Numbered from the stretch's first letter, positions 18,505 through 27,848 are shown. The stretch: DNA of 64,000 bases from Oceanicella actignis (GCF_008124525.1 NZ_VNHJ01000003.1:186001-250000); one strand, 5' to 3'. Notes: a model not told the origin generated them from the sequence alone. Translations and numbers: made by a program.

Positions 18505-19305
18505 ATGACGCGCGAAACCGACGCCCGCCCCGCGCCCGCCCCGCCCCCCCGCGCCAGGGCGCGCGCACGCAAGAAGGCGCCCCCCGCCGCCGACGCCCCC
18601 ACCCCGCGCGCGGCGCGCACGCGCCGGCGCACCCGCATCCAGCGCGAGAACGAGCGCAAGATCCTGGCCGCGGCGCTGGACGTGTTCTCGGCCTACGGGT
18701 TCCGCGGCGCGACTCTCGACCAGATCGCCGAGCGCGCGGGCATGTCCAAGCCCAACCTGCTTTACTACTTCCGCCGCAAGGAGGACATCCGCGAGGCGCT
18801 GCTGACCAGCCTGCTCGACGCCTGGCTCGAGCCGCTGCGCGACCTGTCGGCCGAGGGCGACCCGATGCGCGAGATCGCCGCCTACATCCGCCGCAAGCTC
18901 GAGATGTCGCGCGACCGCCCGCGCGAAAGCCGCCTGTTCGCGGGCGAGATCATGCAGGGCGCGCCGGCGATGACGGCGCACATCAAGGGCGAGCTCAAGG
19001 CGCTGGTCGAGGAGAAGGCCGAGGTGATCCGGGGCTGGGCGCGGGCGGGCAAGATCCGCCCGGTCGATCCCATGCACCTGATCTTCGCCATCTGGGCGAC
19101 GACCCAGCACTACGCCGATTTCGATTCGCAGGTGCGCGCGCTGCTCGACGTCTCGCCCGACTCGGACGGGCACTATCACGACGCCGCGCGGTTTCTCGAA
19201 ACGCTCTTCCTGAAGGGCCTCGCCCCCGAACCGGACGCGAAGCCCCATGCCGGGCCGGGCGCCGGGCCCGCCCCGCGGACCGGCGGCGCCGAGGGCGAGG
19301 CGTGA
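18505..19305 (+). CDS. rutR: TetR-family pyrimidine-responsive regulator RutR
   Basis: A TetR regulator of 266 residues. After an Arg/Pro/Ala-rich 50-residue N-terminal tail comes the helix-turn-helix (ILAAALDVFSAYGFRGATLD, then MSKPNLLYYFRRKEDI). The ligand domain carries SRDRPRESRLFAGEIMQGAP and IFAIWATTQHYADFDSQV; these patches closely match E. coli RutR, which senses uracil and thymine. The C-terminus adds a Gly/Pro-rich tail. The ATG at 18505 has a CGGAG site; a 14-codon upstream extension would overlap the operator region. Divergent from the pyrimidine operon with a RutR-like palindrome between them, it is almost certainly the local regulator. Confidence 0.92.
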   Translation: MTRETDARPAPAPPPRARARARKKAPPAADAPTPRAARTRRRTRIQRENERKILAAALDVFSAYGFRGATLDQIAERAGMSKPNLLYYFRRKEDIREALLTSLLDAWLEPLRDLSAEGDPMREIAAYIRRKLEMSRDRPRESRLFAGEIMQGAPAMTAHIKGELKALVEEKAEVIRGWARAGKIRPVDPMHLIFAIWATTQHYADFDSQVRALLDVSPDSDGHYHDAARFLETLFLKGLAPEPDAKPHAGPGAGPAPRTGGAEGEA

Positions 19306-19354
19306 CCGCGCCCGCGGCCAAGGCGCGCCGTCGCCCCCTTGCGGGCGCCGCGCC

Positions 19355-20572
19355 TCAGCGGTCGATGACGTCGCGCAGCTCGACCATGTTCGCGCGGGCG
19401 CGGTAGATGGCCTCGGCCATGGCGGCCAGGTGGTTGGGCATCATCAGACCGTCCGAACGCCCGTTCGAGACGATCAGCGGCTCGAGCGCGGCCGCCTCGG
19501 CCACATGCGCCTCGAGCCGGTCCCACAGCTCGACCAGGTCGCGGCGCTCGACCACCTGCGCGAAATCCTCGCGCAGCGCCTGCATCAGCCCGTGCAGCGC
19601 GAACATCTGCCCGCGCGCGCGGTGGAACAGGTTGTCGGCGCGGAAATCGAACCAGCCGCGATTGTTCCCCGGCCCGGGCACGAAGCGGTCGAGACGCGGG
19701 TCGTAGACCGTCCCCCGCGAGCGCTTGGACAGCTGGTCCGTGATCCCGCCCAGGAGCTTGCTCATGCGGTCGATCACCACGCGCAGATTGTCGGCGCGCG
19801 CGTCATACACCGCCGCGCAGTCGGCCAGCGCCTGGTTGTAGCGCAGATACGAGCGGATGGCGCCGCGATACGAGCCGGCGGCCGTGGTGGTGGCCACCAG
19901 CGCGTTGTCGCGGTCGAGCGGGCTGTTGAGCACCCAGGCCCGTTCGCTGATCTGCAGGCGCGACTGCGCGCCGATCAGATCCTGATGCGGGGCCGAGGTG
20001 CCGCGCACGCGCCCCAGCGAGTCGCGCAGCTCGATGGCGAAGGCGCGCAGCACGTCCAGCACTCCCAGCTGGAAGGCGGCCTTGTTGTCGAACCAGGGCG
20101 TGTCCTCCCAGTCGATCAGCCAGAACACCCCGGCCTTGTAGAGCGGCGAGGCCGGCGCCCACACGTCCTGATTGACCATCATGTCGATGAGCGCCGCCTG
20201 CATGGCGACGGCGCGGCTGGGCGCGCAGACCCGCGCCGCGCCGGACGCGTCGGCGTCGGCCGGCTCGGCGGCGTCGGCCGCGTCGCCCGTCCCGGCGCCC
20301 GGCGCGACCCCCGCCGGCGCGCCCGTGGCCGCCAGCACCGCCTGCGGGTAGGACAGATCGCCCGCCCTGAGCCAGCCGAAGTTCCAGATCAGCGCGCCAA
20401 GCCACAGGACAAGCCCCAGCAGGATCAGCGCCGGCGCGCGGCGCGCAAGGCCGCGCGCGCGCCCCTCGGGCCGGGTTTCGGGCGGCACGCCCAGCGGCGC
20501 GCGCCGACGCAGCCCCAGCACGCGAAGGAGCCAGTCCCAGAACTCCATGATGGCGTCGATGATGGCGGTCAT
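19355..20572 (-). CDS. DUF2333 family membrane-anchored protein
   Basis: A 405-residue protein with a short cytoplasmic N-terminus, one transmembrane helix at about residues 47-66 (ILLGLVLWLGALIWNF) and a large, probably periplasmic domain. An Ala/Asp-rich linker (about 85-110) precedes the conserved part: DMMVNQDVWAPASPLYKAG, FWLIDWEDTPWFDNKAAFQ, SYLRYNQALADCAAVYDARADN and YDPRLDRFVPGPGNNRGWFD. This matches my memory of DUF2333, a family of unknown function in proteobacteria. The gene stands alone, convergent with rutR and preceded upstream by a 650-bp non-coding repeat region. Confidence 0.8.
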   Translation of the reverse strand: MTAIIDAIMEFWDWLLRVLGLRRRAPLGVPPETRPEGRARGLARRAPALILLGLVLWLGALIWNFGWLRAGDLSYPQAVLAATGAPAGVAPGAGTGDAADAAEPADADASGAARVCAPSRAVAMQAALIDMMVNQDVWAPASPLYKAGVFWLIDWEDTPWFDNKAAFQLGVLDVLRAFAIELRDSLGRVRGTSAPHQDLIGAQSRLQISERAWVLNSPLDRDNALVATTTAAGSYRGAIRSYLRYNQALADCAAVYDARADNLRVVIDRMSKLLGGITDQLSKRSRGTVYDPRLDRFVPGPGNNRGWFDFRADNLFHRARGQMFALHGLMQALREDFAQVVERRDLVELWDRLEAHVAEAAALEPLIVSNGRSDGLMMPNHLAAMAEAIYRARANMVELRDVIDR

Positions 20573-20739
20573 GGCCCTGTCTCCGTGCTTGCGCGGCCCA
20601 TGCGTCGGGCCCTCTTGCCCGCATTCCTACGCGCTGGCGCGGCGTGCGCCAAGGCGCGCGTCGCCGCGCCCGGCGCGAACCAAGCGCCGCGCCGCCCCCG
20701 CGCCGCGCGGATGCCGGCGCGGCGCACGGCCCGCGGGAC

Positions 20740-21037
20740 CATGGCGGCCGGCGGCGCGCGAAGGCGCGCTGCGCCGTTCGCCGCGATTCCCTTGCGCGCC
20801 GCCCTGCGCGCACCGCACCGCGACGCATGCCGTCCGGCTCCATGGCGGGCGGCGGTGGGCGCCAAAGCCCGGCCCATGGCGCGCCTTTCTTGCGCGCCGC
20901 CCCGCTCTGGCCCCGGCGCGGCGCATGTCGCCCGGCTTCATGGGGTGGGCGCCGCCGGTCAACGCCCGGCCTTGAAGGCGATTCTCCTGCGCGCCGCGCT
21001 TGCGCGGCGCGACCGGCCAGGCCCTGCGCCACGCCGC
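20740..21037. repeat. Degenerate tandem repeat of about 98 bp, at least three copies, in a 650-bp gene-free stretch
   Basis: Between the DUF2333 gene and the next amidotransferase gene (20573-21224) I find no coding sequence. A block beginning near CCATGG and containing CTTGCGCGCCGCCC recurs: the second motif sits at 20791, 20889 and 20987, exactly 98 bp apart, and ATGG recurs at 20741, 20842 and 20940. Each block ends with a GCATG...CCGGCTTC-like segment. Weaker copies may flank the array on both sides. A period of 98 is not a multiple of three, so the similar Arg-rich peptides it yields shift frame from copy to copy, which argues for a DNA or RNA element rather than a protein repeat. Confidence 0.7.
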
Positions 21038-21224
21038 GGCGAGGCCTGCGCCAGGCTCCGGCCGCGGGCCCGCGCCGAACCTCTGCCGCGCGCGGGCCCG
21101 GCGCGATTCGCCCGCCCGGGCGGCCCGGCGCGAGGCGGCGCGACGATGTCGCGCATCCCGCCCCATCCGGCGCCCGGCCGCGTCGGACGCCTGTCGCCAA
21201 CCGGCGCCTGGCCGCCTGCGGCGC

Positions 21225-21983
21225 TCAGCCCGCGGCCCGGCCGCCGGCGGCGCCCTGTTTCGCGCCGGCCTCGTCCCCGGCCCCGTTGCGCGCCGGGCGG
21301 GCATGGGCGCGGAAGAAATCGGCGATGCGCCGCGCCATCCAATCCGAATCCAGCGGCGCGTCCATCCGCGCCAGCGCGGCGTCGGCCAGGGCGGGGTCGT
21401 AGACCGTGCCGCGCCGCGTCTCGATCAGCTCGCGCGAGAATTCGCGGCGGAACTCGGGGTGCGGCTGGTAGCTGATCGCCGGCGCGTCGCGATAGACCAG
21501 CCCCGCATAGGGGCAGAACTCGGACGAGGCGACGACCTCGGCCGAGGGCGGCTTGCGCGTCACCTGATCCTGATGCGAGGCGAGGATGGTGATGGGCCGC
21601 CCGGCCTCGACGCTGTCATAGGTCTGCGGGCCGATGCCCCAGCCGCGCTCGGACTTCTCGACCTTGCCGCCCAGCGCCTCGGCCATGATCTGGTGGCCGA
21701 AGCAGATGCCCGCCATGGGCGCGCGCGCCGCCGCCGCGCGGCGGATGAAATCCTTGAGCGGCTCGATCCAGGGCAGATCGTCATAGACCGCGTGCTTGGA
21801 ACCGGTGATCAGCCAGCCATCCGCCTCGGCCGGGTCGGCGGGCAGCTGCCCGTCGACCACGCGCCAGACGCGGAAGGCGAAGCCCTGCCCCGCCAGCAAT
21901 CGGCGGAACATGTCCGCGAAGCCACCGTGACGCGCGCGCATCTCGGGCGCGACGTCGCCAGTCTCGAGAATGCCGATCAGCAT
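21225..21983 (-). CDS. Type 1 glutamine amidotransferase (GMP-synthase-like domain)
   Basis: A stand-alone class I amidotransferase of 252 residues. The nucleophile Cys is in MAGICFGHQIMAEALGG and the His/Glu pair in SYQPHPEFRREF; GWLITGSKHAVYDDLPWI is typical of the stand-alone GuaA-like group. This differs from the C26 protein encoded at 8035-8805. The last 20 residues are Gly/Ala-rich. It is divergent from a PuuA-like ligase gene with a shared 98-bp promoter region, so it may release the glutamyl group from a gamma-glutamylated amine or amino acid. That role is inferred from position only. Confidence 0.85.
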   Translation of the reverse strand: MLIGILETGDVAPEMRARHGGFADMFRRLLAGQGFAFRVWRVVDGQLPADPAEADGWLITGSKHAVYDDLPWIEPLKDFIRRAAAARAPMAGICFGHQIMAEALGGKVEKSERGWGIGPQTYDSVEAGRPITILASHQDQVTRKPPSAEVVASSEFCPYAGLVYRDAPAISYQPHPEFRREFSRELIETRRGTVYDPALADAALARMDAPLDSDWMARRIADFFRAHARPARNGAGDEAGAKQGAAGGRAAG

Positions 21984-22011
21984 CGGGCCGCCCTTTCCTT
22001 TGCGCCGAACG

Positions 22012-22028
22012 CGGGCAATATATGCCCG
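22012..22028. promoter_or_regulatory. 17-bp palindrome in the divergent promoter of the gamma-glutamylation genes
   Basis: CGGGCAATATATGCCCG has six-base perfect arms around an AT centre and sits between the amidotransferase gene (start 21983) and the ligase gene (start 22082). It is the only AT-rich patch in this gap and is well placed as an operator over a -10 element. No regulator gene is adjacent. Confidence 0.5.
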
Positions 22029-22081
22029 TCGCCGCCGAACGCCAGCGCCGCGACGGAAAATTCGCGAACGGAAAGCATGTC

Positions 22082-23473
22082 ATGACCAAGGCCCAGCCCC
22101 AGATCAGCCTCTCGGTGTCTCCGCATCTGGAGCCGCCGGACATCGAGGCCCTGCGCGACTGGGTGCGCGCCTTCAAGGTCGAGGAGATCGAGTGCGTCAC
22201 CCCCGACTTCGCCGGCATCGCGCGCGGCAAGGTGATGCCCGCGGCCAAGTTCCTGCGCGAAAGCGAGGTGCGGCTGCCGATCTCGATCTACTTCGCCGTC
22301 ATCACCGGCGACTATGCCGAGGCGCCGCATCCCGAGCTGCACTCGGACGGGGACATCACCCTGGTTCCCGACATCGCCACCGCGCGCGCCGTGCCGTGGG
22401 CGGGAGAGGCCTCGCTGCAGATCATCCACGACGTGGTCGACCGCCACGGCGCGCCGATTCCCTTCGCCCCGCGCAACGTGCTGCGCCGGGTGCTGGACGC
22501 CTACGCCGCGCGCGGCTGGACGCCCGTGATCGCGCCCGAGCTGGAATTCTACCTGACCAAGCCCAACACCGACCCCGACTATCCGCTCGAGCCGCCGGTG
22601 GGCCGCTCGGGGCGGCAGTCGACGGGCAGCCAGGCCTTCTCGCTTTCGGCGGTGGACGAATACGACGCGGTGATCGAGCACATCTACGACTACGCCGAGG
22701 CGCAGGGGCTGGAAATCGACACCATCATCCAGGAGGCCGGCGCCGCCCAGCTCGAGATCAACATGATGCATGGCGACGCGCTGCGCCTGGCGGACCAGGT
22801 GTTCTTCTTCAAGCGCCTGATCCGCGAGGCGGCGCTGCGCTGCGGCTGCTACGCCACCTTCATGGCCAAGCCCATGGCCGGCCAGCCGGGCAGCGCCATG
22901 CATGTGCACCAGTCGGTGCTGGACGCGCAGGGGCGCAACATCTTCACGCAAGAGGGGGGCGAGGCCTCGCCGCTGTTCGCCCACTACATCGGCGGGATGC
23001 AGAAATACCTGCCCGCGGCGACGGCGCTGATCGCGCCCTATGTGAACTCGTATCGGCGCCTGGTGAAATTCATGTCGGCGCCGGTGAACCTGGAATGGGG
23101 CTACGACAACCGCTCGACCGGCCTGCGCGCGCCGCGCTGCGCGCCCGACGCGCGGCGCATCGAGAACCGCGTCATCGGCGCCGACGCCAACCCCTATCTG
23201 GCCATCGCGGCCTCGCTGGCGGCGGGGCTGCTGGGCATCGAGGAGCAGCTGACCCCGCGCCCGCCGGTCGAGGGCGGCGCCTATGACCACGAGCGCGACC
23301 TGCCCTATTCGCTGCTCGAGGCGGTGGACCTGCTCGAGGAGTGCGCGCCGCTCGGGCGGCTGCTGGGCGAGGATTTCGTCAAGCTCTTCGTCGCGCTCAA
23401 GCGCTTCGAGCACGAGCAGTTCATGATCGTCATCAGCCCATGGGAGCGGGAGCATCTCCTGCTGAACGTATGA
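22082..23473 (+). CDS. Glutamine synthetase family protein, gamma-glutamylpolyamine synthetase-like (PuuA)
   Basis: A 463-residue glutamine-synthetase-fold ligase that would couple glutamate gamma-carboxylate to an amine using ATP. Seen: VIAPELEFYL (metal/glutamate site), EAGAAQLEINM, PGSAMHVHQSVLD (the ATP/metal HxH region), WGYDNRSTGLR and the C-terminal ENRVIGADANPYLAIAASLA. The lack of an adenylylation-type C-terminus and the partner genes favour the PuuA/GlnT group over housekeeping GlnA. The ATG at 22082 is preferred for its GGAAAG site; a 20-codon longer frame would cover the palindromic promoter. The stop overlaps the next start by four bases. The amine substrate (putrescine or another) cannot be read. 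Confidence 0.87.
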   Translation: MTKAQPQISLSVSPHLEPPDIEALRDWVRAFKVEEIECVTPDFAGIARGKVMPAAKFLRESEVRLPISIYFAVITGDYAEAPHPELHSDGDITLVPDIATARAVPWAGEASLQIIHDVVDRHGAPIPFAPRNVLRRVLDAYAARGWTPVIAPELEFYLTKPNTDPDYPLEPPVGRSGRQSTGSQAFSLSAVDEYDAVIEHIYDYAEAQGLEIDTIIQEAGAAQLEINMMHGDALRLADQVFFFKRLIREAALRCGCYATFMAKPMAGQPGSAMHVHQSVLDAQGRNIFTQEGGEASPLFAHYIGGMQKYLPAATALIAPYVNSYRRLVKFMSAPVNLEWGYDNRSTGLRAPRCAPDARRIENRVIGADANPYLAIAASLAAGLLGIEEQLTPRPPVEGGAYDHERDLPYSLLEAVDLLEECAPLGRLLGEDFVKLFVALKRFEHEQFMIVISPWEREHLLLNV

Positions 23474-24762
23474 GCCTTCTGCACCGGAACGACGCGCGCG
23501 GGCGCCACGCGCCCTCGTGGTATGCGCACAGCGCCGCCCCCTTTCCCGAGCTGCCCCCCCTGCGCGGCGAGGCGCGCGCGGATGTGTGCGTGATCGGGGG
23601 CGGCTTCACGGGCCTTTCCACGGCGCTGCACCTGGCCGAGCGCGGCGCGCAGGTGACGCTGGTCGAGGCGCATCGCGTGGGCTGGGGCGCCTCGGGGCGC
23701 AACGGCGGCCAGGTGGCGGTGGGCCAGCGTCTGTGGCAGGAAGAGATCGAGCGCATGCTCGGCCCCGACGACGCCCGCGCCGCGTGGGAGATCGGCCGCG
23801 ACGCGGCGCGGCTGGTGCGCGCGCTGATCGCGCGCCACGGCATCGACTGCGCCTGGCGCGACGGCATCCTGCACCCCAATCACCGGCGGCGCTTCGACGG
23901 CCCCGCCCGCGCCCATGTCGAGCGCATGCGCAAGGTTTACGGCTACGAGGGCCTGGAATGGCTCGAGCCCGACGAGATGCGCGCCGCGCTGGACGCGCGC
24001 GGCTATCACGGCGGCTATCGCGACCGCGAGGCGGGCCATCTGCACCCGCTCAACTATGCCCGCGGGCTGGCGCGGGCGGCGATGACGGCGGGCGCGCGGC
24101 TTCACGAGACGACCGAGGCGCTGGCCATCGAGGACGGCGCGGTGCGGCTCGAGGACGGGATCCTGCGCGCCGAGACGATCGTGGTCGCGTGCAACGGCTA
24201 TCTGGGCCGGCTGCTGCCCGAGGCGGCGGCGCGCGTTCTGCCGATCAACAACTTCATCATCGCCACCGAACCCCTGCCGCCCGAGCGCGTGCGGGCGATC
24301 ATTCCGGGCGGCGAGGCGGTGGCCGACAGCCGCTTCGTGGTGAACTACTTCCGCTTCTCCGAGGACGGGCGCATGCTGTTCGGCGGCGGCGAAAGCTATG
24401 GCGACGCGTTCCCGCGCGACATCAAGGGCTATGTGCGCCGGCGCATGCTCAAGGTGCTGCCGCAGCTGGCGGACGCGCGCATCGATTTCGGCTGGGGCGG
24501 GACGCTGGGAATCACCATGACCCGCCTGCCCTTCTTCGCCGAGGTCCGGCCCGGCGTGTTCAACGCCTCGGGCTATTCGGGCTCGGGGGTGGCGATGGGC
24601 ACGATGGCCGGCCAGCTGCTGGCCGAGGCGCTGAACGGCGATCGCCGGCGCTTCGACGTGATGGCGCGCCTGCCCGCGCCGCCCTTCCCCGGCGGGGCGC
24701 TCCTGCGCCGGCCCACGCTGGTGGCGGCGATGCTGTTCGCGCGGCTGCGCGACATGCTCTGA
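23470..24762 (+). CDS. FAD-dependent oxidoreductase of the DAO family (gamma-glutamylputrescine oxidase-like, PuuB)
   Basis: A 430-residue flavoenzyme. The dinucleotide-binding motif VCVIGGGFTGLSTALHLAE lies near residue 38, followed by GWGASGRNGGQVAVGQR, the substrate/FAD patch typical of PuuB/OrdL-like oxidases. The C-terminal FNASGYSGSGVAMGTMAGQLLAEAL closes the FAD site. It probably oxidises the gamma-glutamylated amine made by the upstream enzyme to an aldehyde, releasing ammonia and hydrogen peroxide. The ATG overlaps the ligase stop (ATGA), showing tight coupling. No aldehyde dehydrogenase (PuuC) gene or polyamine transporter gene is adjacent. Confidence 0.88.
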   Translation: MSLLHRNDARGRHAPSWYAHSAAPFPELPPLRGEARADVCVIGGGFTGLSTALHLAERGAQVTLVEAHRVGWGASGRNGGQVAVGQRLWQEEIERMLGPDDARAAWEIGRDAARLVRALIARHGIDCAWRDGILHPNHRRRFDGPARAHVERMRKVYGYEGLEWLEPDEMRAALDARGYHGGYRDREAGHLHPLNYARGLARAAMTAGARLHETTEALAIEDGAVRLEDGILRAETIVVACNGYLGRLLPEAAARVLPINNFIIATEPLPPERVRAIIPGGEAVADSRFVVNYFRFSEDGRMLFGGGESYGDAFPRDIKGYVRRRMLKVLPQLADARIDFGWGGTLGITMTRLPFFAEVRPGVFNASGYSGSGVAMGTMAGQLLAEALNGDRRRFDVMARLPAPPFPGGALLRRPTLVAAMLFARLRDML

Positions 24763-24893
24763 CGCCGCGGGCGCGGCCCGGCGCGGGGCGGCGCCCGTTA
24801 ACCGCTTCCCTTTACGGCGCGCTCATGCCTGCGCCCTATGCTGTCCGACGGGGTGAGCGGCCGCGGGGGCGGCCGCGGATGAGGGGAAGCATG

Positions 24894-25154
24894 ATGAAAG
24901 ACTGGCCGCTCTTCTTTCGCAATCTGGCGCTGGGAACGGGCGCCGCCTGCGCCGCCTTCTTCGCGGCGCTGTGGCTGCTCAGCGGGCGAATCGAGTTCCT
25001 GGGCGCCGTCGGGGGGGTGTGGGCGCTGGGGCAGCTCTTCGCGGCGCTGGCGGCCTTCGCGGGCCGCAGGGCGGCGATGCGCGCCGCGCCGCAGGCGCCG
25101 GCCGATCCGCAATGGCGCGGCGGCTGGCAAGGTTCGGCCGACGCCCGGCGCTAG
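24894..25154 (+). CDS. Small two-helix membrane protein, unknown function
   Basis: I do not recognise this 86-residue protein. It has a short basic/aromatic N-terminus (KDWPLFFRN), two hydrophobic helices (about residues 10-28 and 34-57), and a polar tail rich in Arg, Ala and Gln. Two ATGs are adjacent (24891 and 24894); the second is better spaced (six bases) from AGGGGA. Codon composition matches the neighbours. It lies 131 bp after the oxidase gene and may or may not share its transcript. Confidence 0.55.
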   Translation: MKDWPLFFRNLALGTGAACAAFFAALWLLSGRIEFLGAVGGVWALGQLFAALAAFAGRRAAMRAAPQAPADPQWRGGWQGSADARR

Positions 25155-25430
25155 GGGCCCGGCGCCGGGGTTCCGACCCACGCCGCGGCGCGGGGGGCGA
25201 CGGCGCCCGGCCTCGCGCGGATCGCGCGGAGGTTGGGGCCTTCGGCGAGGCGGTCATGAGTCCGGCGACTGGCCTGTGCCCGGCAGCGTGCGCATCGCAC
25301 GATCCTGCGCCGTCGAAGGGGCCGGAGCCGCCGCCAGGTCCGCCCGCGGCCCCGGCTTGAGAAGCCGCCGCGCCGCGCTCCGCGCCCCCGCCGCCCGCCT
25401 TCGCCGCACCTTGATCGGCGCCCGCGCCAA

Positions 25431-25468
25431 GGGGTTTGACATTTGCGCGCAAGCGCGTGACAAACCCC
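25431..25468. promoter_or_regulatory. Inverted repeat upstream of argD
   Basis: Arms GGGGTTTG (25431-25438) and CAAACCCC (25461-25468) flank a 22-bp centre that itself holds the palindrome TTGCGCGCAA (25443-25452). TTGACA at 25436 could be a -35 element. It lies about 65 bp upstream of the argD start. The rest of the 379-bp gap from 25155 to 25533 shows nothing I can name. Confidence 0.45.
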
Positions 25469-25533
25469 GTTCCGTCCTGCGTTCCGGCCGCGCGGGCGGG
25501 GCGACGGAGCAGGCCGGACAAGGAGCCCGAACG

Positions 25534-26736
25534 GTGATCTCGCCCGTCCTGCCGACCTATGCGCGGGCGCCCCTGTCCTTCGTGGAGGGGAGCGGCCCAT
25601 GGCTCATCGACGAAAGCGGCCGCCGCCACCTGGACCTGTGCGCCGGGATCGCGGTCAACGCGCTGGGGCACGCGCATCCGCGCCTCGTCGCCGCGCTCGA
25701 GTCGCAGGCGCGACGGCTGTGGCACACCTCGAACCTCTACCGCATCCCGAACCAGGAGCGGCTCGCCCGCCGGCTGACCGAGGCGACCTTCGCGGACACC
25801 GTCTTCTTCGCCAATTCGGGAACCGAAACGATCGAGCTGGCGATCAAGATGGCCCGCCGCCGCGCCCACGCCGCCGGCGAGCGCGAGCGCACGCGCATCC
25901 TGACCTTCGAGGGCTGCTTCCACGGCCGCAGCACCGGCGCCATCGCCGCCTCGGGCGCGCCCAAGATGGTCGAGGGCTTCGGCCCGCTCATGCCCGGCTT
26001 CGACCACGCGCCCTGGAACGATCTCGAGGCCGCGCGCGCCCTGGTCGGGCCGCAGACCGCCGCGATCCTGGTCGAGCCGATTCAGGGCGAGGGCGGCGTG
26101 CGCGTCGCCGATCCCGCGTTCCTGCAAGGGCTGCGCGCGCTGGCCGACGAGAGCGGCGCGCTGCTGATCCTGGACGAGATCCAGACCGGCGTCGGGCGCA
26201 CCGGCAAGCTGTTCGCGCACGAGCATTACGGCATCCGCCCCGACATCATGACCGTGGCCAAGGGCATCGGCGGCGGCTTCCCGCTGGGGGCGCTGCTGGC
26301 CACGGAAGAGGCCGCCGCCGCAATGACCGCCGGCAGCCATGGCAGCACCTATGGCGGCAACCCGCTGGCCTGCGCCGTGGGCTGCGCGGTGATGGACGAG
26401 GTGCTGGCCGAAGGCTTCCTCGACCGCGTCGCCGAGGCCGGCCGGCGCCTGCGCGCCGGGCTCGAGGCGCTGGCCGCGCGCCATCCGGCCGTTCTGGGCG
26501 GCGTGCGCGGCATGGGGCTGATGCTGGGGCTCGAATGCCGCGTGCCGGTCGGGCGCCTGGTCGCGGCGGGATACGACGCGGGCGTGCTGGTGGCGCCGGC
26601 CGCGCAGGACGTGGCGCGGGTGCTGCCGCCGCTCATCATCGCCGACGAAGAGATCGACGAGGGCCTTGCGCGGCTCGACGCCGCGGCCGCCGCGCTCGAG
26701 GCCGCCGAAGCAACGGATCAGGAGGCGCGCGCATGA
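25534..26736 (+). CDS. argD: Acetylornithine aminotransferase
   Basis: A PLP class III aminotransferase of 400 residues that converts N-acetylglutamate semialdehyde to N-acetylornithine in arginine synthesis. Seen: [57 protein letters not shown], and the PLP lysine in [19 protein letters not shown] start is chosen because AAGGAG lies eight bases upstream and the protein begins with the usual [12 protein letters not shown]; the frame extends upstream without a site. The stop overlaps the argF start (ATGA). The argD-argF pair followed by hslO is a common alphaproteobacterial order. Confidence 0.95.
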   Translation: MISPVLPTYARAPLSFVEGSGPWLIDESGRRHLDLCAGIAVNALGHAHPRLVAALESQARRLWHTSNLYRIPNQERLARRLTEATFADTVFFANSGTETIELAIKMARRRAHAAGERERTRILTFEGCFHGRSTGAIAASGAPKMVEGFGPLMPGFDHAPWNDLEAARALVGPQTAAILVEPIQGEGGVRVADPAFLQGLRALADESGALLILDEIQTGVGRTGKLFAHEHYGIRPDIMTVAKGIGGGFPLGALLATEEAAAAMTAGSHGSTYGGNPLACAVGCAVMDEVLAEGFLDRVAEAGRRLRAGLEALAARHPAVLGGVRGMGLMLGLECRVPVGRLVAAGYDAGVLVAPAAQDVARVLPPLIIADEEIDEGLARLDAAAAALEAAEATDQEARA

Positions 26737-27707
26737 CGTCCCGTTTCGCTCCCCTCGACGCCGCCCTGCCCGCCGGGATGCGGCATTTCCTGGACCTGCA
26801 CGCGGTCGCGCCCGAGGATCTGCGCGCCATGATCGACGCCGCCCACGCCGCCAAGGCCGCCCGCGCCGGGCTGCCGCGCGGCGCGACGGACCAGGGCGCG
26901 CCGCTGGCCGGGCGCATCCTGGGCATGATCTTCGAGAAGCCCTCGACGCGCACGCGCGTCAGCTTCGACGTCGGCATCCGCCAGCTGGGCGGGCAAGGCC
27001 TCATGCTGTCCTCGGCCGAGATGCAGCTGGGCCGCGGCGAGTCGATCGCCGACACCGCGCGCGTGCTCAGCCGCTTTCTCGACATCGTGATGATCCGCAC
27101 CGGCCCGCACGAAAAGCTGCTTGAGCTGGCGCGCCACGCCGCGATTCCCGTCATCAACGGGCTGACCGACGCCTCGCATCCGTGCCAGCTGATGGCCGAC
27201 GTCATGACGATCGAAGAGCAGCTGGGCCCGATCAAGGGACGCACCGTCGCCTGGGTGGGCGACGGCAACAACATGTGCGCCTCGTTCATCGAGGCGGCGG
27301 CGCAGTTCGGCTTCGCGCTGCGCATCGCCTGCCCCGAGCCGCTTTCGCCCCCGCGCGACGTGCTGGCCTGGGCGGCCGAGCGCGGCGCCGACGTGCACGT
27401 CACCCGCGATCCGCGCGAGGCCGTCTCGGGCGTGGACGTCGTCGCCACCGACACCTGGATCAGCATGGGCGACACCGACCGCTCGCGCGAGAAGCGGCAC
27501 GCCATGCTGCGCCCCTTCCAGGTCAACGCGGCGCTGGTCGAGCTGGCGGCGCCGCATGCGATCTTCCTGCACTGCCTGCCCGCCCATCCGGGCGAGGAAG
27601 CCAGCGAAGAGGTCATGTATGGCCCGCGCTCGGTCATCTTCGACGAGGCCGAGAACCGTCTGCACGCCCAGAAGGCCGTGATGCGCTGGTGCCTCGGCGC
27701 GCTCTGA
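26733..27707 (+). CDS. argF: Ornithine carbamoyltransferase
   Basis: Transfers the carbamoyl group from carbamoyl phosphate to ornithine to give citrulline. The 324-residue length is standard. Motifs: [12 protein letters not shown] (carbamoyl phosphate binding, about residue 70), [28 protein letters not shown], and the ornithine-site Cys in [12 protein letters not shown]. The ATG is coupled to argD with a GGAGG site seven bases upstream. Both neighbours are on the same strand; hslO starts 235 bp later behind its own candidate promoter. Confidence 0.96.
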   Translation: MTSRFAPLDAALPAGMRHFLDLHAVAPEDLRAMIDAAHAAKAARAGLPRGATDQGAPLAGRILGMIFEKPSTRTRVSFDVGIRQLGGQGLMLSSAEMQLGRGESIADTARVLSRFLDIVMIRTGPHEKLLELARHAAIPVINGLTDASHPCQLMADVMTIEEQLGPIKGRTVAWVGDGNNMCASFIEAAAQFGFALRIACPEPLSPPRDVLAWAAERGADVHVTRDPREAVSGVDVVATDTWISMGDTDRSREKRHAMLRPFQVNAALVELAAPHAIFLHCLPAHPGEEASEEVMYGPRSVIFDEAENRLHAQKAVMRWCLGAL

Positions 27708-27820
27708 GCCCCGGGCGGGCGCCGCGCGCCCATCTCCGCGCGCCAGGGGGGCATGGCGCGCCGCCGCCTCGCCCCGCCCGCCCGTTGCGAGCGGCGCCTC
27801 GGCGCGCCGAAGCGGGCGAT

Positions 27821-27848
27821 TTGCGCCGGCCCGTCCGACGCACTATCT
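27821..27848 (+). promoter_or_regulatory. Candidate promoter for hslO
   Basis: TTGCGC (27821-27826) and CTATCT (27843-27848) are separated by 16 bp, about 95 bp before the hslO start. The -10 resembles alphaproteobacterial vegetative or heat-shock (RpoH) elements, fitting a redox/heat chaperone gene, but no transcript start is known. Confidence 0.3.

Noticed and set aside
20740-21037. CRISPR array
   Set aside because: The blocks repeat as a whole at about 98 bp, are degenerate, and show no alternation of constant repeats and unique spacers; no cas gene is near.
25276-25533. N-terminal extension of ArgD
   Set aside because: The frame is open, but an AAGGAG site and the conserved protein start place initiation at the GTG at 25534.
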